From contig CAJTCY010000001.1 of the NCBI GenBank assembly GCA_910575075.1, positions 20,702-84,701 on the forward strand: a stretch of DNA of 64,000 bases, read 5' to 3'. Position 1 is the first letter of the stretch; each line of letters begins with the position of its first letter. Under the pieces are notes generated by a model that was given only the letters and a program-made list of their open reading frames with translations, ran no database searches and was not told the DNA's origin. Positions 54,641 to 63,633 of this stretch are shown piece by piece. This stretch comes from Lachnospiraceae bacterium. GTDB lineage: Bacteria; Bacillota; Clostridia; Lachnospirales; Lachnospiraceae. Position numbers and translations under genes: made by a program.

Positions 54641-55339
54641 ATGCATGCAGAAGTGAAAAAATGTGTAGAAAGTAATGATATCAAAGGCTTAAAATATATA
54701 TTTGCAGATTGTTTTGTCGTGGACCCTACATTTGAAAAATACAGGGAAGATTACGAGTATTGCAGGCAGATCCCTGGTATTTTTGAGGCATATAAAGAAC
54801 TGACGCCATTTCAGGCAGATAAGGCGCGTTGGAATGCGGAGTATTGGGAAAAATTAAAAATGGATTTGATAAATAATTTTTCGGTAAAAAGATTTGAACA
54901 TATGATTTTGGTTGCGCAGGTCGTATATGCGGACAAAATAGCAAGGCTTCTGCAGGAGAGGAAAGCGGCCGAAATAAAGCCAAAGAGCAGCATGGGAGCG
55001 TCTGGAAACGCCAAAGAGGATTTTCGGCCGAAAGGAAGCGTGCAGACAGCGCTTCCCGGGACTGCCCAACAGAAAAATTTAGGGCAGCGTTCTATAGACG
55101 GCAGAAATGGAGAAGCTCTTCAGGAAGAAGAACTGGAGAAAAAAAGACGGGAATTGGAGCTGGAAAACCAGAAAATTGAGGCGGAACAGAGAAAACAGAG
55201 AGAACGCATAGCTGCCAGAAAGGCTGAACTTGCTGGACAGAGTTCTGTTTCAGAAAAGAGCGGATCAAAAAAAGTCTTGGGGATTGGGCTGGCAGCAGCG
55301 GCAGTAATTATAATAATCATCCTAATTCAGATGTTTTAA
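54641..55339 (+). CDS. Tail-anchored coiled-coil protein, possible -1 frameshift gene
   Basis: 232 residues: a helical globular part (about 1-110), a Gly/Ser/Pro linker, a Glu/Arg/Lys coiled coil (EEELEKKRRELELENQKIEA), and a C-terminal membrane anchor (VLGIGLAAAAVIIIIILIQM) ending in the stop. Just before the anchor is an A AAA AAA G heptamer in the phase that permits -1 slippage (55267-55273). After slippage the reading frame is open for another 170 codons to 55773, replacing the anchor by a soluble domain. Family not recognised. AGGAGG precedes the ATG. Confidence 0.7.
   Translation: MHAEVKKCVESNDIKGLKYIFADCFVVDPTFEKYREDYEYCRQIPGIFEAYKELTPFQADKARWNAEYWEKLKMDLINNFSVKRFEHMILVAQVVYADKIARLLQERKAAEIKPKSSMGASGNAKEDFRPKGSVQTALPGTAQQKNLGQRSIDGRNGEALQEEELEKKRRELELENQKIEAEQRKQRERIAARKAELAGQSSVSEKSGSKKVLGIGLAAAAVIIIIILIQMF
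55267..55274 (+). promoter_or_regulatory. Candidate programmed -1 frameshift site (A AAA AAA G)
   Basis: Frame-0 codons are TCA AAA AAA GTC, giving X XXY YYZ as A AAA AAA. The -1 frame begins AAA AAA AGT CTT and has no stop until 55771-55773. No strong downstream stem is evident by eye. Confidence 0.5.
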
Positions 55340-55500
55340 AAGCGCAATCCCCGAAACAGACCGGTGTTTCAGACACCAGAGAATCCGGCCGCAAACTGCA
55401 TTCCAGCGCAGGTTATATCAGATTATATGAGACAGAATCTTATGCATTTGAAAGAACCATATCAAAGAAATACCTGCGGAAGATTGTTTGGGAAAGAAAT

Positions 55501-55773
55501 GTGAGATATGGGGGACTGGATCAAAAAGAGGAACTGTACATTTTTGTGAGTGACCAGGAAGAGAGAGAACGGATAAAGGTAAGAAACAGCATTTGGAAGC
55601 CTTATACTAAAGGGGCAAAGACAGAAGATGTTGAGATTTATGAAGAATATAGGCAGAATGGAAAGCTCAGACAGCCGACAGGCTGTTATAAGACCATTGA
55701 CATAGCGGCAGATGATTATGGGAAGAAAAAAAGAATGCGGAGATTCTATAAGAGAGTTGGTGGTAAAGTATGA
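55501..55773 (+). CDS. C-terminal domain readable alone or by -1 frameshift
   Basis: From GTG 55501 this is a 90-residue product (ELYIFVSDQEERERIKVRNS, YKTIDIAADDYGKKKRMRRF). The frame is open from 55264, and the stretch before the GTG looks protein-like (SSAGYIRLYETESYAFERTI, KKYLRKIVWERN). There is no ATG, GTG or TTG between 55264 and 55501, and the GTG lacks a clear ribosome site. So the natural product is probably a -1 frameshift extension of the 54641 protein. It ends ATGA-overlapping the HerA-like gene. Function unknown. Confidence 0.5.
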   Translation: MRYGGLDQKEELYIFVSDQEERERIKVRNSIWKPYTKGAKTEDVEIYEEYRQNGKLRQPTGCYKTIDIAADDYGKKKRMRRFYKRVGGKV

Positions 55774-58700
55774 GGTATGAAGAAGATAAAAATTATGATC
55801 AGGAAATATGTTCTCCGGAGGAGCCCAGGCATTTAAGCAAAGCTGTGGCTCCTGTCATGGATGCAAGGCCATTTGCAGAGGACAGACCGGAAAGAATGAA
55901 CCTGGATCTGCTGCAGAATAATCTTGGGAATTGTCTTGGAATTATTGATGATGAGGTTATGAAAGGGTATATCACGAAGCTGGACCAGCTTCCAATCATC
56001 AGAACTGACACCGCGTTTGCAGATGATCTGCAGGATATTCAATTTTTTAAGATTTCCGAGCTTGTATATCAGGAAGATGAATTTTCTGTGGATAAGCTGG
56101 CCATGGTATTCCATACACTTTCTGGAAAACCATGCACGCTTGTTTTGATGCTCAAAAGTGACGGGGATAAAACAGATTTTTATCTGGGAGCAAGGCCCAA
56201 TGGAGCCAATTCAGCTGGGACACTGCGCAAAATGCTGCAGCAGAGCCTGCTTGGTTTTTTTCCGGGAAGCAGGATATCAGAATATTACGACGAAGACATG
56301 AAAGAGGACATGAAGTCTTTAAATATTCAGAACGTCGGAGGGATTTCAAGCGTAACCTGCGTGGCAGATTACAAGCAGGAAACGGATGCTGTGAGTGATA
56401 AAGATTTTATTCAAGGGCTGGAAAAGTTCGTGTATGCAATGCAGGGCAGAAATTATACGGCGTTGTTTATAGCTGACAGTTTAGATCATGAAGAGTTAAT
56501 GTGGAAGAAACATGAGTATGAGCAGATTTATACTCAGATTTCACCTTTTGCCAATATGCAGATGAATTTTACAGTTTCCGATGGCGGCAGTACTGCTGTG
56601 GGAAACAGTGAAGGGATAACCAGAAATACAGCGCGTACCCAGACCAGCGGCTTTTCAAAAAGCGAAACGGAAACGAAAAGCCATAGTACGGGTCTTAGCC
56701 AGACCTTTGGCTCTGCGGTCACAGATACGGTTACACATACAGACAGTGAATCGAAAGCAAGAGGCACTGCTCATACCACTGGGACCGCTGATACCAAGGG
56801 CAGGACAGTAACCAATGGCATGAATGTGGGCGCTTACGGAGGTATCCGCACCGGCGAAACAGGAAGTGTGGGGATTTCAGCAGGGTACAATCACGCCGTC
56901 GCAAACAGTACAAGTTTTACAAATTCTGTCTCTGATTCCATTTCAAAGACATTGACCCATGGATTTAGTGATTCTCACAGTTTAGGGCATAGTGAAAGCA
57001 AAACCTCTGGAACTACAAAGGGCAGCAGTACAGGTAAAAGCATCGGCAGCGGAATCAGTGAGAGCGATGCATATACCGCAGGGGAAGCCTTTAACTTGGT
57101 AAATACGAAAACACTGACTGATACCTTTGGAACGTCGAAGGGTATCACACTAAATGCCAATAATATGACTTTAAATATGGTATTGCAGAAAATCAAGAAA
57201 CATTTAGAACGGATGGAAGAATGTGAAAGTTTTGGGATGTGGAACTTTGCGGCATATTTCTTGGGGGAATCAGGGGCGGTGACAGAAACGGCTGCCAATA
57301 CATATAAGTCAGTTGTCGCCGGGGCAGACAGCGGGATTGAAAGAAATGCAGTGAATTCATGGACGGATGAAGATTCTGTGGAACAGCTTCTTGCCTATCT
57401 GCTTCATTTTAAGCATCCTCAGTTTCTGCACAGTGGCTTTCACTATGAAGGGGAAAGGAATCTGGCCGTGGACCCCACAGCCCTGGTAAGTACCAATGAA
57501 CTGGCAATTCACATGGGATTTCCAAGACATTCTGTAAGAGGGCTGCCAGTGGTGGAACATGCGCCTTTTGCACAGGAAGTAATCACCAGAAAAACATGTA
57601 GTGAAAAAAGGATCAATCTGGGAACGGTATATCATTTGGGGCGGCAGACAGATACTCAGGTCAGCCTGGATTTGAACAGCCTGGCAATGCATACCTTTGT
57701 GACTGGTTCAACTGGTTCCGGCAAGTCAAATGCGGTATATCATTTACTGGCAGAGCTCAAGAAGCAGGAGATTCCCTTTCTTGTGATAGAACCTGCTAAG
57801 GGAGAATACAGGGAGGTATTTGCAGATGTAAAATGCTTTGGCACAAATCCTATATTGGGAAATATCCTTAAGCTTAATCCCTTTTCGTTTCCTGAAGGCG
57901 TGCATGTTCTGGAGCACATTGAACGTATCGTAGAGATTTTTAATGTATGCTGGCCCATGTATGCAGCTATGCCGGCTGTTTTAAAGGAATCCATAGAACA
58001 GGCATATGTTTCTGCCGGATGGGATTTGGATTTGTCTGAAAATATTAAGGTAGAAGGGCTGTTTCCCACGTTTGACGATGTTCTGCGGGAATTGGAGCAT
58101 GTGATTCAGAGTTCTGAGTATTCGTCAGATACGAAAGGAGATTATATCGGTTCCCTTTCTACGAGAATCAAATCTCTTACAAATGGCATCAATGGACGTG
58201 TGTTCGCCAGTGATGAGATGAATCTGCAGGAACTGTTTGATGAAAATGCGATTGTTGATATCAGCAGGGTTGGCGCCATGGAAACAAAATCATTGATTAT
58301 GGGATTGATTGTCCTGAAACTGCAGGAATACAGAAGTGATGGCGCTGAGGGGATGAATCTGCCGCTCAGACATGTTACTGTCCTGGAAGAAGCACATAAT
58401 CTGCTGAAGAAAACATCCACGGAGCAAAGCGCAGAATCCTCCAACCTGACAGGAAAATCGGTGGAAATGCTGACGAATGCCATTGCAGAGATCAGAACGT
58501 ATGGGGAAGGTTTCGTGATTGTCGATCAGGCTCCCAATCTTCTGGACACAGCAGCTATCCGTAATACCAATACGAAAATTGTGCTGCGTCTGCCCGAAAG
58601 TACGGACAGAGATATCACCGGAGGATCTATAGCGCTGAGAGACCAGCAGTTTTGTGAATTGTCAAAACTGCCCACGGGCGTGGCGGCAGTATATCAAAAT

Positions 58701-59207
58701 GACTGGCAGGAGGCGGTCTTGTGTGCTTTGCCAAGGTACGAGGAATCATCGTTTGATTTGGCCGATAAGAAAAAAGTTTCTTCTCTGATGGTGAGAAAAG
58801 AACAGAGCAGAGGATTGCTGCATTTGCTCTTAAAGAAGCATTTGACCAAGGAAGAATCCATGGAATTGCCAGAAATAATAAAAGCTTCCAATGCCTCCGC
58901 AAAAATCCGCAAAGATCTGATATTGAATTATAAGAAGAGAAACAGGGTCTATGAATGGGCCGTTGCTGATTTTATTGAAAAGAATTTTACATTGACAGAT
59001 GTGTTTCGGGGAACTTCCGGATGCAGCAGCCTGGAACAGCTGGGGAATATTATGAAGCAAAACATTGAAGGAGAATTTTGCGGGTTTGATGATTGGGAAT
59101 TGTATGCTATTATGTATTATATCTGCAGGATTGAGCATGAGAAACATCCGGAGAATACGGCAATTGAATTACTGCGCAAAGATTATTTACAAGGGAAGGT
59201 GATGTAA
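55770..59207 (+). CDS. HerA/FtsK-type hexameric ATPase (DUF87) with long N-terminal region
   Basis: 1,145 residues. The N-terminal domain (about 1-265) is of unknown type. Next is a Ser/Thr/Gly/His-rich low-complexity region (about 268-437; repeated HSTG, THTD and TKG units), then the P-loop ATPase with Walker A TGSTGSGKSNAV (about 645-655), IEPAKGEYREVF, Walker B VTVLEEAHN (about 867-876), and the sensor/Arg-finger-like TNTKIVLRLPESTDRDI. The HerA/DUF87 family forms DNA-pumping or remodelling hexamers, often paired with nucleases in defence systems. The gene overlaps its neighbours by ATGA and by one base. Confidence 0.85.
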   Translation: MRYEEDKNYDQEICSPEEPRHLSKAVAPVMDARPFAEDRPERMNLDLLQNNLGNCLGIIDDEVMKGYITKLDQLPIIRTDTAFADDLQDIQFFKISELVYQEDEFSVDKLAMVFHTLSGKPCTLVLMLKSDGDKTDFYLGARPNGANSAGTLRKMLQQSLLGFFPGSRISEYYDEDMKEDMKSLNIQNVGGISSVTCVADYKQETDAVSDKDFIQGLEKFVYAMQGRNYTALFIADSLDHEELMWKKHEYEQIYTQISPFANMQMNFTVSDGGSTAVGNSEGITRNTARTQTSGFSKSETETKSHSTGLSQTFGSAVTDTVTHTDSESKARGTAHTTGTADTKGRTVTNGMNVGAYGGIRTGETGSVGISAGYNHAVANSTSFTNSVSDSISKTLTHGFSDSHSLGHSESKTSGTTKGSSTGKSIGSGISESDAYTAGEAFNLVNTKTLTDTFGTSKGITLNANNMTLNMVLQKIKKHLERMEECESFGMWNFAAYFLGESGAVTETAANTYKSVVAGADSGIERNAVNSWTDEDSVEQLLAYLLHFKHPQFLHSGFHYEGERNLAVDPTALVSTNELAIHMGFPRHSVRGLPVVEHAPFAQEVITRKTCSEKRINLGTVYHLGRQTDTQVSLDLNSLAMHTFVTGSTGSGKSNAVYHLLAELKKQEIPFLVIEPAKGEYREVFADVKCFGTNPILGNILKLNPFSFPEGVHVLEHIERIVEIFNVCWPMYAAMPAVLKESIEQAYVSAGWDLDLSENIKVEGLFPTFDDVLRELEHVIQSSEYSSDTKGDYIGSLSTRIKSLTNGINGRVFASDEMNLQELFDENAIVDISRVGAMETKSLIMGLIVLKLQEYRSDGAEGMNLPLRHVTVLEEAHNLLKKTSTEQSAESSNLTGKSVEMLTNAIAEIRTYGEGFVIVDQAPNLLDTAAIRNTNTKIVLRLPESTDRDITGGSIALRDQQFCELSKLPTGVAAVYQNDWQEAVLCALPRYEESSFDLADKKKVSSLMVRKEQSRGLLHLLLKKHLTKEESMELPEIIKASNASAKIRKDLILNYKKRNRVYEWAVADFIEKNFTLTDVFRGTSGCSSLEQLGNIMKQNIEGEFCGFDDWELYAIMYYICRIEHEKHPENTAIELLRKDYLQGKVM

Positions 59208-59908
59208 TGGGACCGGGAAATTTGGAGCATGGTACGAAAATATCAGATATCGGGTCTTTAGACAAAAATAGCTGGAGACTGGAATCTGAACGGCCTTCTG
59301 GAATCGAACTTCCGCAGTTGGAAAATTATGATAATCTTTCCACAGAAAATATGGAAGGATACAGTTTCAAAGATTCAGAGCGGGAGACGGTGGAATTGCC
59401 TCAGATCGAAGGAGATAATCCTTACTGCAGCAATTACGAAGAACGGTTAAAGCAGACGCCCAGGGAATCCAGTGAGAGAGGCGAGTGGTCCGGACACCGG
59501 GGAGAATCAGAGTTTACGCCCAGGGACAGAGAAGTGCAGGATATTCTTGACAAATATGAGAAAGAAAGCATAGAATATGAAAATGCGATCCCAGATTTTT
59601 CGGAAGTTTCAGAATCGACAGTAGAAATTGAAGATATGACGGAAAATCGTGCCGAAAATTTTAGGCAGTGTGATGAAAAATGCGCAGAACAGTGGAACAT
59701 GGAAAAACATGAGGGAAAGGATAACTGGACGCCCAGGGATGTCAGCCAGTGGAGGAAAGAAAACGGTTATTCATGGCATGAAAGAAATGATATGAAAACC
59801 TGCGACCTTATTCCGACAAAAGTGAATGATTATTTTGGGCATTTAGGCGGGGTATCAGAGTGCAGAAAACGTGATGCAAGCAATGCGGGAGGTGATTTTG
59901 ATGAATAA
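59207..59908 (+). CDS. HNH/EndoVII-like nuclease (WHH type), effector candidate
   Basis: 233 residues. The acidic N-terminal two-thirds has two ELPQ(L/I)E repeats and three TPR(E/D) motifs. The C-terminus (about 173-225) reads NWTPRDVSQW, then SWHERND, DLIPTKVN and FGHLGG. The spacing of His191, Asp195, the LIPT strand and His212-x-Gly-Gly matches the HNH/EndoVII superfamily domains of polymorphic toxins. The start overlaps the HerA stop by one base. It probably cuts DNA, with the HerA ATPase as partner, while the next gene may restrain it. Confidence 0.65.
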   Translation: MGPGNLEHGTKISDIGSLDKNSWRLESERPSGIELPQLENYDNLSTENMEGYSFKDSERETVELPQIEGDNPYCSNYEERLKQTPRESSERGEWSGHRGESEFTPRDREVQDILDKYEKESIEYENAIPDFSEVSESTVEIEDMTENRAENFRQCDEKCAEQWNMEKHEGKDNWTPRDVSQWRKENGYSWHERNDMKTCDLIPTKVNDYFGHLGGVSECRKRDASNAGGDFDE

Positions 59909-60278
59909 GCAGAATATCAGAATATGGGGCAGAGAATTTCAAATGGATGTACAATTTGACTGCTATACAGGAGAGGAAGTGCTGGAAAGCCAAAGAGAAG
60001 CGGCAGCAGCGCTGGCAGCGTCGGAATCTGTCATTGAGGCTGCATTAGAGCAGGTGAAAGCGTACTGCCTGTCGCTTCATCGAGAGGAAATAGGTGCAGA
60101 TAAAATAGAAAATATTTTTAAATATGTAGCCCCAAAGTATCTGTATGTTCCCAGAACAGAGGGAAAACATGTGATTGCCATTATGTGTAATTACAAGTTT
60201 GACCAAGAGCATGGAATTGCAGTAGTGTTTGAAGATGAGAGATTTGCCAGAATTGGCAAACAGGAGATGATTCTGTGA
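59901..60278 (+). CDS. DUF6985/DUF2004-like protein, probable immunity or partner
   Basis: 125 residues starting with RIWGREFQMDVQFDCYTGEE, continuing with a helical ALAASESVIEAALEQVK and ending in a two-strand DQEHGIAVVFEDERFARIG motif. This beta-alpha-beta shape is typical of the DUF6985 immunity-like family commonly found beside polymorphic-toxin nucleases. ATG 59901 is set by GGGAGGTGA. It overlaps the nuclease gene by 8 bases. Role inferred from position: controls the HNH protein. Confidence 0.6.
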   Translation: MNKQNIRIWGREFQMDVQFDCYTGEEVLESQREAAAALAASESVIEAALEQVKAYCLSLHREEIGADKIENIFKYVAPKYLYVPRTEGKHVIAIMCNYKFDQEHGIAVVFEDERFARIGKQEMIL

Positions 60279-60324
60279 GCTGCATGGTTTCCAATCAGAG
60301 ATTGTATTATGCTTAGAAATACTT

Positions 60325-60369
60325 AAACTGCCATGACAATGGTTGAGAAACCAGAGACATGGCAGTTTT
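60325..60369 (+). terminator. Terminator of the dynamin/HerA operon
   Basis: AAACTGCCATG (60325-60335) pairs with CATGGCAGTTTT (60358-60369), an 11-bp stem with a T-ended 3' arm, about 47 bases after the last gene. Confidence 0.75.
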
Positions 60370-60409
60370 CAGATGTGCTTGAATTCTTTGAATTTCGCAA
60401 TTGCCTACA

Positions 60410-60711
60410 GGATCTTATAGGTAAATGCGAAACTATCAAATTATCAAAATTTCATATACAATTCATACAATTATGCTTAAATATTTTACTCATATGAACG
60501 CACAAAATGCAGGGCGTACCAAACATTTCAATGAGCCTTTTACAACAAAAACCATGTTCAGCAAAGGCTTCCATAGTTTTTAAGTCTCATTTCCATGGTC
60601 AGAAATGCATTTTTTAGCGTTTCATATGAATAAAATATTTCTTCTTAAATTTTTTGAATTGTATATGAAATTCTCAAAACTATTGAGTTTCACAATTACC
60701 TATAAGGATCT
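60410..60711. repeat. MITE-like repeat, copy 2
   Basis: About 300 bp with inverted ends GATCTTATAGGTAAATGCGA and the reverse complement of GTTTCACAATTACCTATAAG, and the same nested interior as copy 1 (long identical blocks such as AAACATTTCAATGAGCC). It ends just before the ribosome site of the M15 peptidase. A further end-like motif TTCGCAATTGCC sits outside its left edge (60394-60405). Confidence 0.7.
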
Positions 60712-60732
60712 TATATGGAAAGGAGAGCATAG

Positions 60733-61734
60733 ATGCGGCATCATTTTTGGAGAAAAGCTGGATTTTTGATTTTAGTTGTTCTGTTGTTGGTTTTTGGTGG
60801 ATGGAAATGGGGTCAGATGCAGGACGGTGTACAGAGAGAAGAGGTAAGAGAGAGACAATTAGATTTCCGGGCAGAGAATACAAAATTAAAAGATGAATTA
60901 AAAAGAGGAGAGAATGAAGAACAGAAAAAGAATAAAAAACAGGAAGGGAGAGACAGGGAAGCCCAGGAAGAAAATGCTCAGGAGAGCCAGGAAGAAAATG
61001 CTCAGGAGAGCCAGGAAGAAAATGCTCAGGAAAAAAAGGAAGAGAGTATAGAAGGGGTTTCTTATACAGATCCGCCGTCTCTGGACTTGGCCAGTGTCCG
61101 TGCGATGGAGGCAGGTGCAGTACTGGACACTGCCAGAATAGATGAAAATATGATTGACAGCCTGTTTAGCAGTGAGGAGGTAGGGGAAGAACTGAGACAG
61201 AAAATTTCAGGTATTTCATATCAGGAAAACGATCATATTTCTCTGGGTGACTTGAGGTACATAAGGGTGCTTCATATGGGGTTTGATGGTCAGACACATA
61301 TTGGAGAATTGCTGGTAAATGCTTCTGTTGCAGATGATATGATAGAAATTATGTCTGAATTATATAAAAATTCCTATCCGATTGAAAGGATGCTTCTGAT
61401 AGATGAATATGGTGCAGACGATGAATTGTCGATGAGTGACAATAATACTTCAGCGTTTAATTATAGAGAGATTGCGGGGAGCAGCAGAATGTCACGCCAT
61501 AGCCTGGGGGTTGCTATAGATATTAATCCTAGATATAATCCTTATGTGAAAAAGACAGGCAGCAATGAGACGAAAATCAGCCCTGCGAATGGCGCAGATT
61601 ATGCGGACCGCAGCCAGGAATTTGATCATAAGATAGATGAGAACGATCTTTGCTATCAGCTGTTTACGGAACATGGTTTTACCTGGGGCGGAAGCTGGAA
61701 TTCTGTGAAAGATTACCAGCATTTTGAGAAATAG
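60733..61734 (+). CDS. M15-family D,D-peptidase (VanY/CwlK-like), membrane-anchored
   Basis: 333 residues: an N-terminal membrane helix (FLILVVLLLVFGGW), a Glu/Lys-rich stalk with three EENAQESQ/K repeats (nearly identical 24-bp units near 60966-61030) and a C-terminal peptidase. The HSLGVAIDINP motif (zinc His and Asp) and terminal YQHFE (second His) are the M15 zinc ligands. It trims peptidoglycan stem peptides outside the membrane. The AAAGGAGAG site precedes the ATG. The second MITE-like repeat supplies its upstream region. Confidence 0.85.
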   Translation: MRHHFWRKAGFLILVVLLLVFGGWKWGQMQDGVQREEVRERQLDFRAENTKLKDELKRGENEEQKKNKKQEGRDREAQEENAQESQEENAQESQEENAQEKKEESIEGVSYTDPPSLDLASVRAMEAGAVLDTARIDENMIDSLFSSEEVGEELRQKISGISYQENDHISLGDLRYIRVLHMGFDGQTHIGELLVNASVADDMIEIMSELYKNSYPIERMLLIDEYGADDELSMSDNNTSAFNYREIAGSSRMSRHSLGVAIDINPRYNPYVKKTGSNETKISPANGADYADRSQEFDHKIDENDLCYQLFTEHGFTWGGSWNSVKDYQHFEK

Positions 61735-61836
61735 TTGTGCCACAAGGAAAAAAGAGGTATAATATGAGCTGATACTTTCTGCGGGACAGGCAGCGAAAGT
61801 ACTTTTGAAAGCCTAATAAGAGAAAGGGAGAAGAAT

Positions 61837-62937
61837 ATGCAGATTTATATGCCAACAAATGTTTACAGTGAAGACAACTGTGTCATGAATCATAGAAAAG
61901 AACTGGCGGCTTTGGGGAAAAAGGCGTTGATTGTGACGGGAAAACATTCTTCACGCATTAATGGATCGTTGGAGGATGTTGAAAAGGCATTACAGGAAGA
62001 AAATATACCGTTTATCTTGTTTGACAGCATTGAAGAAAATCCATCCATAGAAACCGTGATGGAGGCAGGGGAACTTGGTAAGAGAGAACAGGTGGATTTT
62101 GTTGTGGGAATTGGCGGAGGTTCCCCGATGGATGCAGCAAAGGCTATTGCGCTGATGATCGCGAACCCGGCTATGGATGAGAGTATCCTCTATAAAAATG
62201 AAAAGCTTCCGGCGCTTCCGGTAGCGGAAGTGCCTACTACAGCAGGGACAGGGTCAGAGGTGACGCCTTATGCAATACTTACCATACATGCCCGCAAGAC
62301 GAAACAGAGCATCAGCCATAAAATATATCCGGATCTGGCGCTGATTGACAGCCGGTATTTGAAAACAGCAGGTTTGGACACACTGGTTGATACTGCAGTA
62401 GACGCACTGGCGCATTTGCTGGAGAGTTATCTGAACACGAATGCCAATTCTTATAACCGCATGTATTCCGAAAAAGGGCTGTCATTGTTTGCCGAGATCA
62501 GGGAAGAGCTTCTGTCGTGCAGACGCCAGGGAGAGAAGCCGGCACAGACTCTCTCGGATCGGGTGTTCGGCACACTTATGCAGCTTGCTGCTACTGCCGG
62601 CATGGCTATCACGCATACAGGAACTTCTCTTCCGCATGGCCTGAGTTATACGCTTACCTATGAAATGCAGGTGCCGCACGGTAAGGCAGTGGGAATTTTC
62701 CTGCCAGGATTTTTGAAATATTATCAGAATAAAGACGAAGTGCAGTTTGTACTGGATCAGATGGGATTTGCCTCAGTGGAAGATTTTACGGAATATCTGG
62801 ATGAACTTTTGGGCAAAGTGGAGATTCCGGAAGGGTTATGGATAGAAGACGTCAAATCAATTATGGCGAACAAGGCAAAATTGAAAAATTATCCTTTTGA
62901 GATGGATAAAACAACGCTTTATGCGTTTCGCAGATAA
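61837..62937 (+). CDS. Iron-containing alcohol dehydrogenase
   Basis: 366 residues: GGGSPMDAAK for NAD binding, TAGTGSEVTPYAIL, metal-binding ALAHLLESYL and THTGTSLPHGLSYTLTYE. This is a complete group III dehydrogenase. AGAAAGGGAG precedes the ATG. It is not closely similar to the one at 17112 and lies next to queH, apparently part of the stable chromosome. Confidence 0.9.
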   Translation: MQIYMPTNVYSEDNCVMNHRKELAALGKKALIVTGKHSSRINGSLEDVEKALQEENIPFILFDSIEENPSIETVMEAGELGKREQVDFVVGIGGGSPMDAAKAIALMIANPAMDESILYKNEKLPALPVAEVPTTAGTGSEVTPYAILTIHARKTKQSISHKIYPDLALIDSRYLKTAGLDTLVDTAVDALAHLLESYLNTNANSYNRMYSEKGLSLFAEIREELLSCRRQGEKPAQTLSDRVFGTLMQLAATAGMAITHTGTSLPHGLSYTLTYEMQVPHGKAVGIFLPGFLKYYQNKDEVQFVLDQMGFASVEDFTEYLDELLGKVEIPEGLWIEDVKSIMANKAKLKNYPFEMDKTTLYAFRR

Positions 62938-62946
62938 GGATAAGGG

Positions 62947-63621
62947 ATGAAGAGAAATTATCAGAGAGAACTGGAACAGGTGATACAGAATCAGCAGAAA
63001 CAGGGCAGAATTCCCAGGTTGTTCCTGCATAGCTGCTGTGCACCCTGCAGCAGTTATGTCCTTGAATATCTGTCTGAATATTTTCAGATTACAGTCTTCT
63101 ATTATAATCCCAATATCTATCCGTCTGAGGAATACCAGAAGCGGGTGGAGGAACAGAAACAGTTTATCTGTCAGTTTTCGCAGAATGTTTCTGCAGAACG
63201 GGAAAATGGCAGGTCATTTTATCCAATTCACTTTACAGAGGGAAATTTTGATGCTGAAAAGTTTTATAAAATGGCGGAAGGACTTGAAAAAGAGCCTGAG
63301 GGTGGAGAACGCTGTTTTCGGTGCTATGAGCTGCGTTTGCGGGAGGCAGCAGAATATGCGGCAAGGCTCAAAATGGATTACTTTACGACTACATTGTCTA
63401 TCAGTCCTTTAAAAAATGCTGAAAAATTGAATGAAATTGGTGAGAGGCTGGCAAAAGAATACGGAATTTCCTATCTCTGTTCTGATTTTAAGAAAAAGAA
63501 CGGATACAAACGTTCTGTGGAGCTTTCCAGAGAATATGGCATGTACCGCCAGGACTATTGCGGCTGTGTATTTTCGAAACAGGAGAGAGAAAGCCAAAAA
63601 TCACATGATAAATCGAGATAA
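62947..63621 (+). CDS. queH: Epoxyqueuosine reductase QueH
   Basis: 224 residues of the QueH (DUF208) family: HSCCAPCSS near the N-terminus, RCFRCYELRLREAAEYA, and the CGCVFS segment, together the Cys set for an Fe-S cluster and redox pair. QueH reduces epoxyqueuosine to queuosine in tRNA. AAGGATAAGG precedes the start, 9 bases after the dehydrogenase stop. Confidence 0.92.
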   Translation: MKRNYQRELEQVIQNQQKQGRIPRLFLHSCCAPCSSYVLEYLSEYFQITVFYYNPNIYPSEEYQKRVEEQKQFICQFSQNVSAERENGRSFYPIHFTEGNFDAEKFYKMAEGLEKEPEGGERCFRCYELRLREAAEYAARLKMDYFTTTLSISPLKNAEKLNEIGERLAKEYGISYLCSDFKKKNGYKRSVELSREYGMYRQDYCGCVFSKQERESQKSHDKSR

Positions 63622-63633
63622 AGGAGGAAACAT

